A stretch of DNA of 64,000 nt from Candidatus Aalborgicola bjergmarkensis (GTDB lineage: Bacteria; Pseudomonadota; Gammaproteobacteria; Burkholderiales; Burkholderiaceae_C): positions 186,001 to 250,000 of the forward strand of contig JADJFE010000032.1 in assembly GCA_016708725.1 (NCBI GenBank), written 5' to 3'. A program made the position numbers and the translations under genes. The notes under the pieces were generated by a model, which made no database searches, was not told the DNA's origin, and saw only the letters and a list, made by a program, of their open reading frames with translations. Positions 1-8,103 of the stretch are shown here, in pieces (within the stretch, counting starts at the first letter, position 1; each line of letters starts with the position of its first letter).

Positions 1-295
1 AGCTTCATTGCCGAGTAGAGCGGGCGCTACGTTAGTAACAGGTCGAAAAGACGCACCAGCAGATGCTTCCTCAGTCTGCTGCTCTGCAAGACTTGAGAAT
101 CATGCAGACCAAAGGTAAAGGGTCGAAGGTCTTTGTCGCTACCGAAAGGTAGGAGCCGGTTACTGACATTGTCGAGGGGAGATTGAGCAATTGGCGAGGG
201 ATACCACCCTATTGCTCAGCGTAATCAGGCCTTTACGGGCAGAGATTAACGGCCCAGCAGGTGAAAAGCCTGCACCTTATTTACTGGTGGCAAAA
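1..295. other. Left edge, no gene recognised
   Basis: No convincing gene is visible. A short open stretch on the plus strand, about positions 39-152, ends in a stop codon and could be the tail of a gene lying to the left, but it is preceded by two stop codons and matches no family I recognise. The rest is presumed leader of the downstream binding-protein gene. An open frame extends upstream of that gene to position 191, but its first 35 residues look non-coding. Confidence 0.3.
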
Positions 296-1528
296 ATGGA
301 CATGAATTTACGCAAACTTCTTCCCGGTGTGTGCTTGCAAGTCATACTGTCATTTTTCTGCCAGACGGTGTTGGCCGAAACCAGCCCGGGCAGCCTGCAA
401 AAACCGGCAACGCTTCAATCGCCTGCGCTGGCAAATGCAGTCAATAATCAAATGCCAAAGGTTTCGGAAAAAACCAGAGTCGTGTTTTTGAACCCCGCGA
501 CGCGGTCGGATTTTTGGTGGAATACCTGCACTAGCTTTATGCAGGCTGCGGCCAATGATCTGGGCGTTGAATTGAAGGTTTATTACGCCGACAGATCGGC
601 TGCACTGATGCTCCAGCAAGCAGATGAAGCGTTGGCAGGCGCGGTAAAACCCCACTTTATCGTGATGCAAAACCTGAAGAAAACTGCGCCGCAGATTATT
701 GAAAGGGCCGAAAAAAGCAATGTGAAAGCGCTGCTTTTCAATTCGGGCCTGGATGATGAAGAATCCCGGGTCTACGGCGCGCCCAGGGAGAAGTTTGCCA
801 ACTGGATAGGCCAGATTCTGCCCGACGATGCCGGGGCGGGCTACAACCTCGCGAAAATTATTGTTAACGCTGCCAAGGAAAAAAAGCTGTCCGACACGGA
901 CGGCAAGGTCGAAATGCTGGCGCTGGGCGGCACTATTTCAGATTCATCCGCCATCGAACGAAACAAGGGGCTGACGCGGTTTCTGCAAGAGCACAAAGCC
1001 GATGTAGTGCTCAACCGGGGGCAATCCCTTCCGGGGAACTGGGAAAGTGCCAAGGCCGCCAGCGTGTTCGAAGCCGCTTATCATGACTTCCCCAAAACCG
1101 CAGTGGTATGGAACGCCAACGACAACATGGCGATGGGGGTGCTTGGTAAAGCCAAAGAAAAATATTCCAAATCTCCCGGCAAAGACCTCATTGTGGGCGG
1201 AATTGACTGGAACCCGGAAAACCTGCAAGCCGTCAGGCAAGGGGAGATAACGGCCACCTTGGGCGGGCACTTCATGGAGGGTGCCTGGGTCATAGTGCTG
1301 CTCAATGATTATGCAAAAGGCGTTGATTTCCAGACCGAAGGGGTTTCACTGAAGTCGGAATTGGGTGCTATTTCAAAGGCCAATATTGACAAGTTCGAGC
1401 GCGCGCTGGGTGACAGATCCTTCGAGAAAATCGACAAAATTGATTTCTCGAAGTTCTCCAAAGCGTCCAACCCGGCGCTAAAAGCCTACAAGTTCAACCT
1501 TGACGCAATTCTGAGCCAATTAAAGTAG
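296..1528 (+). CDS. Periplasmic sugar-binding-type protein (Peripl_BP_4-like)
   Basis: Predicted secreted solute-binding protein of the type I periplasmic-binding fold, about 410 residues. I start it at the ATG at 296 because a typical signal peptide follows (hydrophobic stretch LLPGVCLQVILSFFCQTVLA, then a cleavage-like AET). The mature protein begins a beta strand at RVVFLNPATRSDFWW and has the alternating pattern of the ribose/LuxP-type family, including GGTISDSSAIERNKG and VVWNANDNMAMG, the usual effector-binding and hinge segments. No permease or ATPase gene follows. Instead a membrane histidine kinase starts 45 bases downstream. This suggests the protein presents a ligand to the kinase, as LuxP does for LuxQ, rather than serving an importer; that role is an inference. 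The ligand cannot be told from sequence. An ABC importer elsewhere remains possible. Confidence 0.75.
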   Translation: MDMNLRKLLPGVCLQVILSFFCQTVLAETSPGSLQKPATLQSPALANAVNNQMPKVSEKTRVVFLNPATRSDFWWNTCTSFMQAAANDLGVELKVYYADRSAALMLQQADEALAGAVKPHFIVMQNLKKTAPQIIERAEKSNVKALLFNSGLDDEESRVYGAPREKFANWIGQILPDDAGAGYNLAKIIVNAAKEKKLSDTDGKVEMLALGGTISDSSAIERNKGLTRFLQEHKADVVLNRGQSLPGNWESAKAASVFEAAYHDFPKTAVVWNANDNMAMGVLGKAKEKYSKSPGKDLIVGGIDWNPENLQAVRQGEITATLGGHFMEGAWVIVLLNDYAKGVDFQTEGVSLKSELGAISKANIDKFERALGDRSFEKIDKIDFSKFSKASNPALKAYKFNLDAILSQLK

Positions 1529-1573
1529 ATTAAAGTAGATTAAAGTAGATGATGTGAAAGTAGATGATGTGAA
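1517..1573. repeat. Short tandem repeats between binding protein and kinase
   Basis: The last codons of the binding-protein gene and the 45-base gap hold about three copies of AGATTAAAGT followed by two copies of a related AGATGATGTGAA unit. The second unit also supplies the bases upstream of the kinase start codon. Slippage here would change the spacing between the two genes. There is no clear Shine-Dalgarno sequence for the kinase. Confidence 0.6.
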
Positions 1574-3139
1574 ATGCGAGACCGGATGAGGTCGGTACGA
1601 ACAAAGCTCATCGTTTTATTCGTCGTGGTCATGACCTTGACGCTGGGGTCTTTTGGCGTTTACGCGCAGTTTCGACTATTAAACGAACTCGAAACACGTT
1701 TCGCCCAGATGAAGGAAGGCACCGTTTCGCGTTTGAAGATTAATCTTCCGGTGCCTTTGTTTAACTTTGACCTGGAAAACATAGAGCAAATTATCAGATC
1801 GGAAATGCCGCCTCTTGAAGTGCGTGCTATTTACGTTCTCAGCAGCCAGGACAGAGTCATGGCGGGCATTTTGCGCGGTCAAGACAATGCGCTGCGGCCC
1901 TCAAAGGTCATGACTGAAGCACAGGGCGAGCCAATGTTCGCCGATATTTACCGCGTCAGTCCAACTACGGGAGTAGCGCCTTCAGGCCTGGCCGAAGGGC
2001 GGGTGGTTGTTTATTTTTCACGCGATCTGATCAACCGCGCACTCTTGTCTGACATTGCCCGCCGCATGGGCGAGGTGCTGTTGGTTGATCTATTGCTGGT
2101 GCTGGTGTTGACCCTTAGTTTGCGTATGGTGTTTGGCCCCCTGGGTCAACTGCGCGATGCCTTGTTTGATCTCGCCCGCCACGATACCGAAGACGCTGAA
2201 GAACTTCCAGACATCCAGACGCAGGAATTCAGTGAAGTCATCAAAGGCTTTAATCAGACACAGCGCAAACTCAAACAGGTTATTAGGCGGCGCTCTGCGG
2301 CTGAGAGCGAGGCACGCGCGGCCGCAGCGCGAACTGCTGAGGCCATAGTGCTTCTCAAATCAACGCAGAGCGAACTTATAAAAGCCGGCAGACTGGCTGC
2401 GCTGGGCAGGCTGGTGGCAGGCATCGCGCACCAGTTGAATACCCCGATTGGCAACAGCATCATGGCCATATCCGTACTGAGCGACCGCTTGAAGGAATTT
2501 CAAGCCATTACCTCCGAGAAAGGGCTGAGCCGCAGCCGGTTTGAGGCTTTTCTGGTGTCTATCAACACGGCCATTGACTTGGCTACTCGCGGTTTGGCGC
2601 GCAGCGCCAGCCTGGTTGCCAGCTTCAAGCAGATTGCGGTGGATCAGACTACCTTCCAGAGACAGGTGTTTGACCTCAAACAATTGGTCAGCGAGTCGCT
2701 CGTCATTCTGCATCCAATGCTGGCAGTGACACCGTACCAGGTAGAAATCAGCATTGACGAAGGGCTGCGCATGGACAGCTACCCAGAGCCGCTCCAGCAG
2801 GTGCTGTCCCACATCATCACCAACGCCGTTATCCACGGATTTGAGGGGCGAAAGCAAGGGCTGATCCACATTCAGGCACAGGCCAGTGGCAAAGATTTTT
2901 TGATTCTGCTTATTCGTGATGACGGCGTTGGCATAGCAGAAGAAAATCTGGCCCGGATTTTTGACCCCTTCTTTACCACCAAACTGGGCCAGGGCGACTC
3001 CGGACTGGGCTTGTACATAGTCCACAACACCGTAGAGCAGATTCTGGGCGGCAAAGTGGACGTATCAAGTCGAATCGGTGAGGGAACAGAATTCAAATTG
3101 ACATTGCCGCTCTTGTCGTCGGAGACCAGCGCGGAGTAA
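1574..3139 (+). CDS. Membrane sensor histidine kinase
   Basis: Sensor kinase of 521 residues. A membrane segment near residues 10-30 (LIVLFVVVMTLTLGSFGVYA) and another near 165-185 bracket a periplasmic sensor domain. A HAMP-like linker follows, then the dimerisation helix with H-box AHQLNTPIG, where His286 is the likely phosphorylation site. The ATP-binding domain has an N-box around Asn417 (ITNAVIHG), a G1 box DDGVGIAEE near 449 and a G2 box GDSGLGLYIV near 475. The H-box variant HQLNTPIG is typical of kinases such as those regulating C4-dicarboxylate or sugar uptake. No response regulator is adjacent, so it is an orphan here. It follows the periplasmic binding protein closely, and the two probably form one sensing unit. 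The start could also be the ATG 12 bases further in. The gene ends just before an IS91-like scar. Confidence 0.85.
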   Translation: MRDRMRSVRTKLIVLFVVVMTLTLGSFGVYAQFRLLNELETRFAQMKEGTVSRLKINLPVPLFNFDLENIEQIIRSEMPPLEVRAIYVLSSQDRVMAGILRGQDNALRPSKVMTEAQGEPMFADIYRVSPTTGVAPSGLAEGRVVVYFSRDLINRALLSDIARRMGEVLLVDLLLVLVLTLSLRMVFGPLGQLRDALFDLARHDTEDAEELPDIQTQEFSEVIKGFNQTQRKLKQVIRRRSAAESEARAAAARTAEAIVLLKSTQSELIKAGRLAALGRLVAGIAHQLNTPIGNSIMAISVLSDRLKEFQAITSEKGLSRSRFEAFLVSINTAIDLATRGLARSASLVASFKQIAVDQTTFQRQVFDLKQLVSESLVILHPMLAVTPYQVEISIDEGLRMDSYPEPLQQVLSHIITNAVIHGFEGRKQGLIHIQAQASGKDFLILLIRDDGVGIAEENLARIFDPFFTTKLGQGDSGLGLYIVHNTVEQILGGKVDVSSRIGEGTEFKLTLPLLSSETSAE

Positions 3140-3144
3140 GAATA

Positions 3145-3214
3145 GCGGATAGGAAATCCAACCGCACGGCCCCAAGTATCGCATCCTGATCCATCCTCAA
3201 AATCCCCATTCTGG
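3145..3214 (-). mobile_element. Solo end of an IS91-like element
   Basis: About 70 bases matching the terminal sequence found after the IS91-type transposase relic at 42.1-42.2 kb, in reverse orientation. It begins at GGATAGGAAATCC, a small palindrome, only six bases after the kinase stop codon, and continues CAACCGCACGGCCCCAAGTA. There is no transposase next to it, so it is a stand-alone end. Confidence 0.65.
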
Positions 3215-3284
3215 CTGGCAGTATATTACTGGGGTCTGCAACTGTCGTTTGGCTACGTTTTCGTGGTGTATGATCAAAAAACAT

Positions 3285-3457
3285 AGCTGCAACCGCTTAT
3301 TCCATAAGGCGTACAGCCCGATTTACCTTGAATTTTGCCCTTCAAAACGGGTCAAGGCGACGCCAGCAAGCGCCATGAGGCATCAAAGCGGGCCGTTTTC
3401 GGGTGTTTTTGCATGGCAAATCGGGCTGTAAGCCTCATGGAATAAGCGAGAACAGCT
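3285..3457. repeat. Palindromic repeat, type A, copy 1
   Basis: A 173-base element whose two ends are imperfect inverted repeats of about 43 bases. The left end starts AGCTGCAACCGCTTATTCCA and the right end reads the same on the other strand. Both arms carry the block CAGCCCGATTT. No coding capacity. The same element, including about 40 bases to its left, recurs at 7.2 kb, so the two belong to a larger duplicated block. Such elements may fold into long hairpins in RNA and could act as terminators. Confidence 0.7.
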
Positions 3458-3481
3458 CTTATATCAGGAGCATTTTTTCTT

Positions 3482-3789
3482 TGTTCTTCCTCAGCCATCA
3501 CTGTGGCACGTTCCGTCTCGGCAGTCTGCTTCTTACCATGCCTGCAAGGCGCTCCAGTTCGGCGGTGGTGGTTGATGAGGACAAGTTGCAGCTCGTGGTG
3601 TCAATAGCACATCCGGGCGCAGGTGCAGGGTGCCTGGGGCGATCCGTAGCCGGTAGTCCGTTGGCGTCCACGATGGAGCCATAGCCAATTGTCCAGGTGC
3701 CGCCGGGCAGGCCACCAGCGTAAGTCATGATCGCTATTTTGGGGATGCTCTGGTGCTTCACACGGCAGTTAGCTGGCTGGAACGGCCCG
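3482..3789. other. Unassigned relic DNA
   Basis: Non-functional-looking DNA. The first 45 bases match the corresponding place after the second palindromic repeat (7.43-7.47 kb), then the two diverge. The minus strand is open from about 3761 to 3498 and includes GGTWTIGYGSIVDANG, reminiscent of phage lysozymes or other short secreted proteins, but the match is too weak to name. No start or Shine-Dalgarno site supports expression. Confidence 0.3.
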
Positions 3790-3902
3790 CATCAGCGGCG
3801 ATGAGTTCAATGTCATTATTGACAATACCAGCAATGGCCCAGGCGTGGATCTGGTCGCGCAGCATGTGATAGACACCCTGTCAAAACCCTACCAGCTCGA
3901 CG
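3790..3902 (+). pseudogene. GGDEF-domain fragment
   Basis: About 38 codons on the plus strand read ARISGDEFNVIIDN and then DLVAQHVIDTLSKPYQLDG. This is the signature loop and following helix of a diguanylate cyclase domain; the first glycine of GGDEF is serine here. An in-frame stop lies just upstream, and the sequence switches at about 3903 into an unrelated gene fragment on the opposite strand. It is a relic with no possible function by itself. Confidence 0.6.
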
Positions 3903-4098
3903 GGGACATCCGGCCCATCGGCAAAGCGCAGCGTGCGGGCGGCGGTGTAGCTGTAGGCCAGTGGGAAATCGTCGCACATGCCCGCGCCGCCGTAGAGCTG
4001 TATGGCCCGGTCGATCACCTCGCACGCCATGCTGGGCGCGACCACCTTGATCATGGCGATTTCCGATTGGGCGAATTTGTTGCCCGCCAGTGGAAAGG
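3903..4098 (-). pseudogene. Acyl-CoA dehydrogenase C-terminal fragment
   Basis: On the minus strand the translation runs SEIAMIKVVAPSMACEVIDR, then AIQLYGGAGMCDDFPLAYSY and TAARTLRFADGPD. This is the C-terminal helical domain of acyl-CoA dehydrogenases, where the GGAG and the RTLRxADGPD motifs are diagnostic. About 65 codons remain of a gene that is normally near 390. The frame then runs a few codons into the GGDEF fragment and stops. The parent gene was probably a fatty-acid or amino-acid oxidation enzyme; nothing of its active-site half is left. Confidence 0.75.
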
Positions 4099-4152
4099 AT
4101 GTGTCTTGAATTTGCTTTTACCACGCCATGGAGTTCTTTGAACGAATAGAAT

Positions 4153-4182
4153 GGTGTTACCTTATACATAACAGGTGATACC
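4153..4182 (+). promoter_or_regulatory. Promoter and probable autoregulatory operator of the toxin-antitoxin pair
   Basis: Two near-symmetrical half sites, GGTGTTACC and GGTGATACC, are separated by a TATACAT that can serve as a -10 box. They end directly at the antitoxin start codon. Ribbon-helix-helix antitoxins usually bind such paired sites to repress their own operon. The assignment rests on position and symmetry only. Confidence 0.45.
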
Positions 4183-4485
4183 ATGCCAAGCGCACTCGGA
4201 AAAAGCCAAACCTCCACAGTAACCCTCAAGCTCGATACCACCTACCGTGACCGTCTTAAGTCGCTTGCTGTCATTAAAAAACGTACCGCCCACTACCTCA
4301 TGAAAGAGGCTATCGAGCGCTACCTCCAAGCAGAGGAAGCACAACAGACCATTTTGAGCAGCGTGGACGATTCTGTTGCCCACTTTGAGACAACGGGGCT
4401 TCATATCACGCTGAATGAGGTCCAGGCATGGGCAAAGGAGGTCAAGATCAATCGTAACGCTCAACTGCCAGCATGTCACACATAA
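4183..4485 (+). CDS. Ribbon-helix-helix antitoxin (RelB/ParD-like)
   Basis: A 100-residue antitoxin. Residues 10-50 (TSTVTLKLDTTYRDRLKSLA followed by a helix with TAHYLMKEAIERYL) form a CopG/Arc-type ribbon-helix-helix DNA-binding domain. The C-terminal half is charged and probably wraps the toxin. The gene overlaps the toxin start by 13 bases, which implies translational coupling. The protein should neutralise the toxin and repress the operon at the paired sites upstream. Family membership is clear from the fold pattern and the partner; the exact subfamily is not. Confidence 0.8.
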   Translation: MPSALGKSQTSTVTLKLDTTYRDRLKSLAVIKKRTAHYLMKEAIERYLQAEEAQQTILSSVDDSVAHFETTGLHITLNEVQAWAKEVKINRNAQLPACHT

Positions 4486-4832
4486 AACTTTCCGCTACGG
4501 CTCGCCATGACATCAAGCGACTATATGAATTTTTGGCACAGTTCGAGATCACGGTTGCGGACAATGGCAATGATGCATTGATTGCTGGATTGGAATACCT
4601 TCAGACGCATCCGAATAGCGGTACGCCCGTGGAAGATCGCCCCCATGTTCGCAAGTCAATCGTTGCTTTTGGTGCAAGTGGCTATCTGATTTTTCATAAA
4701 CGCTTTGAGCGTATCGACACGAATTTGGTTGCAAGAATCATTCACCAGAAAGAATGGTATGACGCGCAAACTATTGGCTTTGCTGAAGAAAAAGTCGAGG
4801 CACGCAAGCTGATGAAGCCTGCCACAAGATGA
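4473..4832 (+). CDS. RelE/ParE-family toxin
   Basis: A 119-residue protein of the RelE/ParE superfamily. LSATARHDIKRLYEFLA near the start, EYLQTHPNSGTPVED in the middle and HKRFERIDTNLVARIIHQKE near the end follow the helix-helix-sheet order of the family. ParE members poison gyrase and RelE members cleave mRNA; without the characteristic catalytic residues I cannot choose between them. It is the second gene of a compact operon with the ribbon-helix-helix antitoxin. An IS91-like end lies 18 bases after its stop codon. The gene looks intact. Confidence 0.8.
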   Translation: MSHIKLSATARHDIKRLYEFLAQFEITVADNGNDALIAGLEYLQTHPNSGTPVEDRPHVRKSIVAFGASGYLIFHKRFERIDTNLVARIIHQKEWYDAQTIGFAEEKVEARKLMKPATR

Positions 4833-4850
4833 CAATCAAAAGCCCCCATG

Positions 4851-5560
4851 CGGATAGGAAATCCAACCGCACGACCCCAAGTAACCCCAAGTAACCCCAA
4901 GTATCGCGTCCTGACCCATCCTCAAAACCCCCATTCTGGCACATTGCGTGCCTCGGTCTGGCAATCGAAACGGCCTGTTTTTTCGCTCGTGTGCCATTTT
5001 GGATTGTCTTGGTGAGTCTGCGGAACGACCCTACCCGACAGCGGGTCTGACTCGCTGGTTTTGCTCTCACCAATGGATGCGCTGATCGGCACAATCGTCC
5101 GGTTCTGGCTTTTGCGCGCCTCTGCCGTGTTGGTGATGAAGGCGATCAGGCGCATTTGGCCACCACATGCCACCACATATCTGACACAACAGCGGGAAGA
5201 CTTCGTAGATGCGCGCGATCAAAACCTCGCTTGCCACTCGCAGGCTCGCTATGCTGTTTGGCGCAGCGGTACACCAGAGTCCTGCCCTCCTTGCGCAGCC
5301 TGTCCATGGCCAGTGGTGGCCTTGCGCAGTAGCGCAAAAGTCGCTCCAGTGCAGCACGGTCGCGTTCCTCAATGCGCACACCGGCATCGAGCGAAAAACC
5401 GCTGTGTTGGTAAGCCAGCATCTCCTTGGCATCAAGCTTCTCGATCAGATCGCACCTGACGAAGGCGCGCATGATGCGTTTGCGTAAAGTAAGCTGCGCT
5501 TGCGCCATGGCAGCCGACTCGATTCCGCTGGCTGGATGAAAGATGACGCTCGGCGCTGTG
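4851..5560 (-). mobile_element. Decayed IS91-like element with transposase remnants
   Basis: Reading on the minus strand, a transposase C-terminal region is recognisable: RKRIMRAFVRCDLIEK, AYQHSGFSLDAGVRIE and ERLLRYCARPPLAMDRLR. Further on, IARIYEVFPLLC and QMRLIAFITNTAEARK appear in shifted frames. These segments occur in this order in Y2-type rolling-circle transposases of the IS91 family. Several frameshifts and a large deletion make the gene non-functional. The element finishes on its terminal sequence at 4851, next to the toxin gene. The N-terminal catalytic part with the two tyrosines is missing. The longest open piece is 5146-5646, but its first 40 codons do not look like transposase. 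Confidence 0.7.
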
Positions 5561-5712
5561 GTATCTGCCTCGCCCGCAACCGCCTCAACCAACTGCGGTC
5601 GAGGGAGGTTCGATTCCCGGAGTTGACGCCATCTGCTTTCCACCACGAAAAAAGGGGGAGGACGGCGGGATTACAGCGTCGCTGGCGCCAGACTATCCGC
5701 CGTCATCAGGAT

Positions 5713-5970
5713 TTACTTGCCGTCGCGGGGGTGAAAATGCTTGCTTCTATCCTCATCAGCCCGCTTTTCGCTCGTGGTATGGGTGGCGTTCTGTACGATC
5801 TCCGCCTTTATTTCCGCCGCCGACTTTTCCCGCTTCGCTTGCTTATCGGCGGGTGCCGTAGATACCGCAGGGGCTTTCTCTTCCGCGACTTTTTCGCCGG
5901 CTTGAGCCGGGAGCGTCAATGCGGCCAGGGCCGAAAGAAAACCTATTGAAAGAATGGATCTCGGTTTCAT
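5713..5970 (-). CDS. Small secreted protein of unknown function
   Basis: An 85-residue protein starting at 5970, where GGAG lies a suitable distance upstream of the ATG. It begins with a clear signal peptide (MKPRSILSIGFLSALAALTL, then PAQAGE). The mature part is short, very charged and rich in Lys, Glu and Ala (EKVAEEKAPAVST, KQAKREKSAAEIKAEIV), so it is probably an extended or helical periplasmic protein. I know no family for it. It stands alone between an IS91 relic and the divergent methyltransferase gene. No cysteine or metal-binding motif is visible. Confidence 0.6.
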   Translation of the reverse strand: MKPRSILSIGFLSALAALTLPAQAGEKVAEEKAPAVSTAPADKQAKREKSAAEIKAEIVQNATHTTSEKRADEDRSKHFHPRDGK

Positions 5971-6424
5971 CTCAATTTCTCCAAAGTGAACTGTAAAGGA
6001 AAACTCAGTATCTGCCACTGCGCCTGTCACCCGCATTGCCGCAAAATTACAAATTTGTCAGCATTGACTTATTGCCCGATTTCCCCGGAAAGCTGTCGGT
6101 GCATTCGCTCCAATTCACGCGCTACGAGAAGATGCCCGGAAGCTTACAAATTGGTAAGTAATTTGGAATACCGTGTTTTCAATGACACGTTTTCTCAGAC
6201 GTTCTGGATTTTGATCTAAAAATGGCCAAACGTCCTGAAGCGACTCTTCGATTAGCGATTTCGGTCATTCCACTGCCAATCTGACAGAAAGCTGTCAAAC
6301 ATGTAATCGTGCGGCAATCGCTCAGCAATCCTCACTGTCAGATAATTTGAAAATACGTGTAGGACCTTATGAATTCGATTCACGTCAAACCTTACCCCGT
6401 TCAAATTGAACCCGAGGAGCAGCA
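5971..6424. promoter_or_regulatory. Divergent intergenic region
   Basis: A 450-base region between the small secreted protein (leftward) and the methyltransferase (rightward). It is AT-richer than its surroundings and contains several TTACAAATTtGT-like and CTGTCA-type short repeats, such as ATTACAAATTTGTCAG near 6046 and ACAAATTGGTAAGTAATTTG near 6145. These resemble response-regulator or MarR-type binding sites. A good Shine-Dalgarno sequence (GAGGAG) precedes the ATG at 6425. No RNA gene was recognised. Confidence 0.35.
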
Positions 6425-7087
6425 ATGAAACATCCATCTGAACCGAATTACGTGCCGGCATTGGGTTACCACTGGCTGACACCCTACTATGATGCGGTAA
6501 TCGGTGCCACCACGAGGGAAAGAAGTTTCAAGCTGGCGCTGATCAAGCAAGCACGCTTCGCCCCTGGTCACAAGGTGCTTGACCTGGCGTCTGGTACGGG
6601 AACTCTGGCGATCTGGATCAAGCAACACGAGCCGCAAGCCCATGTGATCGGAGTGGACGGTGACCCTTCTATTTTGTCGTTGGCGACCAACAAGGCGCAA
6701 GAAGCCCGTGTTTCAGTGCAGTTTGACCAGGCGATGTCCTACAGCTTGCCTTATCTGGACAAGCAGTTTGATCGGGCAGTTTCCAGCCTGTTTTTTCATC
6801 ACTTGTCATGGGCAGACAAGGAGCGTACTGCACGGGAGTTGTTCCGGGTTCTCAAACCCGGAGCAGAGCTGCACGTTGCTGACTGGGGCAGCGCCGATAA
6901 TCCATTGATGCGAAGCATGTTTCTGCTCGTTCAAGTTCTCGATGGCTTCAAAAACACCCAAGACAACGTTTCGGGAAAACTTATCCCATTATTCGAAGAC
7001 GCCGGGTTTATTGACGTCCGCCAGCGACAAACCTTCAGCACCCTTGTCGGAACGATGGCGCTCTATTCCGCTGCTAAATCAGTTTAG
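6425..7087 (+). CDS. Class I SAM-dependent methyltransferase (UbiE-like)
   Basis: A 220-residue soluble enzyme with the Rossmann-like methyltransferase fold. Motif I is KVLDLASGTGTLA (residues about 48-60), followed by the acidic residue at the end of strand 2 in VIGVDGDPSILSLA. The post-motifs FDRAVSSLFFHHL and ELFRVLKPGAELHVADWG are typical of UbiE/COQ5-like small-molecule methyltransferases. The acceptor is unknown, and the context gives no pathway. The start has a strong Shine-Dalgarno sequence (GAGGAG). The stop codon coincides with the beginning of an IS91-like end, so the last codons could have been changed by that insertion. Confidence 0.8.
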   Translation: MKHPSEPNYVPALGYHWLTPYYDAVIGATTRERSFKLALIKQARFAPGHKVLDLASGTGTLAIWIKQHEPQAHVIGVDGDPSILSLATNKAQEARVSVQFDQAMSYSLPYLDKQFDRAVSSLFFHHLSWADKERTARELFRVLKPGAELHVADWGSADNPLMRSMFLLVQVLDGFKNTQDNVSGKLIPLFEDAGFIDVRQRQTFSTLVGTMALYSAAKSV

Positions 7088-7198
7088 CGGATAGGAAATC
7101 CAACCGCACGACCCCAAGTATCGCATTGGGTTGTCTTGGTGAGTCTGCGGTACGACTCTACCCGACAGCGGGTCTGACTCGCTGGTTTTGCTCTCACG
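7086..7198 (-). mobile_element. Internally deleted IS91-like end
   Basis: The terminal sequence starting GGATAGGAAATCC is joined after about 40 bases to a more internal stretch (TTGTCTTGGTGAGTCTGCGG) that lies about 120 bases further inside the copy at 4.85 kb. It therefore carries an internal deletion. It begins on the stop codon of the methyltransferase gene. Confidence 0.65.
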
Positions 7199-7235
7199 TT
7201 TGGCTACGTTTTCGTGGTGTATGATCAAAAAACAT

Positions 7236-7408
7236 AGCTGCCCCCGCTTATCCAATAAGGTGTACAGCCCGATTTGCCTTTGATTTTGCCCTTCAAAACG
7301 GGTCAAGGCGACGCCAGCAACCGCCATGAGGCATCAAAGCGGGCCGTTTCCGGGTGTTTTTACATGGCAAATCGGGCTGCAAGCCTCATGGAATAAGCGA
7401 GAACAGCT
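7236..7408. repeat. Palindromic repeat, type A, copy 2
   Basis: The same 173-base element as at 3.3 kb, in the same orientation and with the same left flank (a run beginning TTTGGCTACGTTTTCGTGG) and right flank. With the IS91-like end on its left, this block is a near copy of 3145-3530. Confidence 0.7.
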
Positions 7409-7439
7409 CTTATATCAGGAGCATTTTCGCTTTGTTCTT

Positions 7440-7930
7440 CCTCAGCCATCACTGTGGCACATTCCGTTTCCTACGCCAGATATCCAGCCTGATTGCCACC
7501 CCAACCATTGGCGGCAAAACATGGAGCACACCCGCAGGTGGTATTCCTGTGCCCAAAGGCGCGACTGTTGCATTTGATGTGGTGTACTGTGTGGATGGTC
7601 GTGTGTTCACGGACGACAACCAAGGTCGTTGGTATATCGCTGACTGATGGGTCAGGGCTGTGCAGTGGGTTTGCGCATCCAGGGTAACACTGTCACAGTC
7701 CATCCACGCCGTGGCCAACCAGTGGGTGGTGCTGCCACGGCTTTGATGCGCAGGAATCTGAAGGTATTTTGGCTTGTAGCGCTTGTGTGGTGAGCGGGGG
7801 CAGCTATTTATTCGGAAGTCCTGAGCACCTCCCTACTCACCCACAGCCCGGCACGCGGCGGCAATCACGCCGATGCGCCTCGATCAAAATCCCCGCCGTG
7901 CCGTTCAAGCGGCATAGCCAGCACCTGACG
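7440..7930. other. Relic DNA with a short orphan reading frame
   Basis: No intact gene. On the plus strand, 7478-7647 is open and ends in a stop; it reads IATPTIGGKTWSTPAGG then VPKGATVAFDVVYCVDGRVF and DDNQGRWYIAD. This looks like the C-terminal end of a real protein, perhaps phage- or pilin-related, that lost its start at the repeat boundary. The following 280 bases show nothing recognisable. Confidence 0.3.
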
Positions 7931-8061
7931 ATTGTGCTGATCAGCGCATCCATTGGTTTCGACTGCCAGACCGAGGATCGCAATGTGCCAGAATGGGGAT
8001 TTTGAGGGTGGGTCAGGATGCGATACTTGGGGTCGTGCGGTTGGATTTCCTATCCGCTGCG
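7930..8061 (+). mobile_element. Solo end of an IS91-like element, plus orientation
   Basis: About 130 bases matching the last part of the element at 42 kb, ending GGTTGGATTTCCTATCC. Its outer boundary falls about 40 bases before the presumed start of the PAS-GGDEF-EAL gene, so it sits in that gene's promoter or original 5' end. Confidence 0.65.
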
Positions 8062-8103
8062 CATTCCTGTACCTTTGGGGAGAATTCTTGTTGGTTATCG
8101 AAA

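Noticed and set aside
39..152. C-terminal end of a gene entering from the left
   Set aside because: The open stretch is only about 37 codons after two stop codons and resembles no family; kept as unassigned sequence.
5605..5632. tRNA-like 3' end (GGTTCGATTCCCGG followed by CGCCA)
   Set aside because: The presumed T-stem does not pair beyond two bases and no anticodon or D arm precedes it, so it is not a tRNA and is weak as an attachment site.
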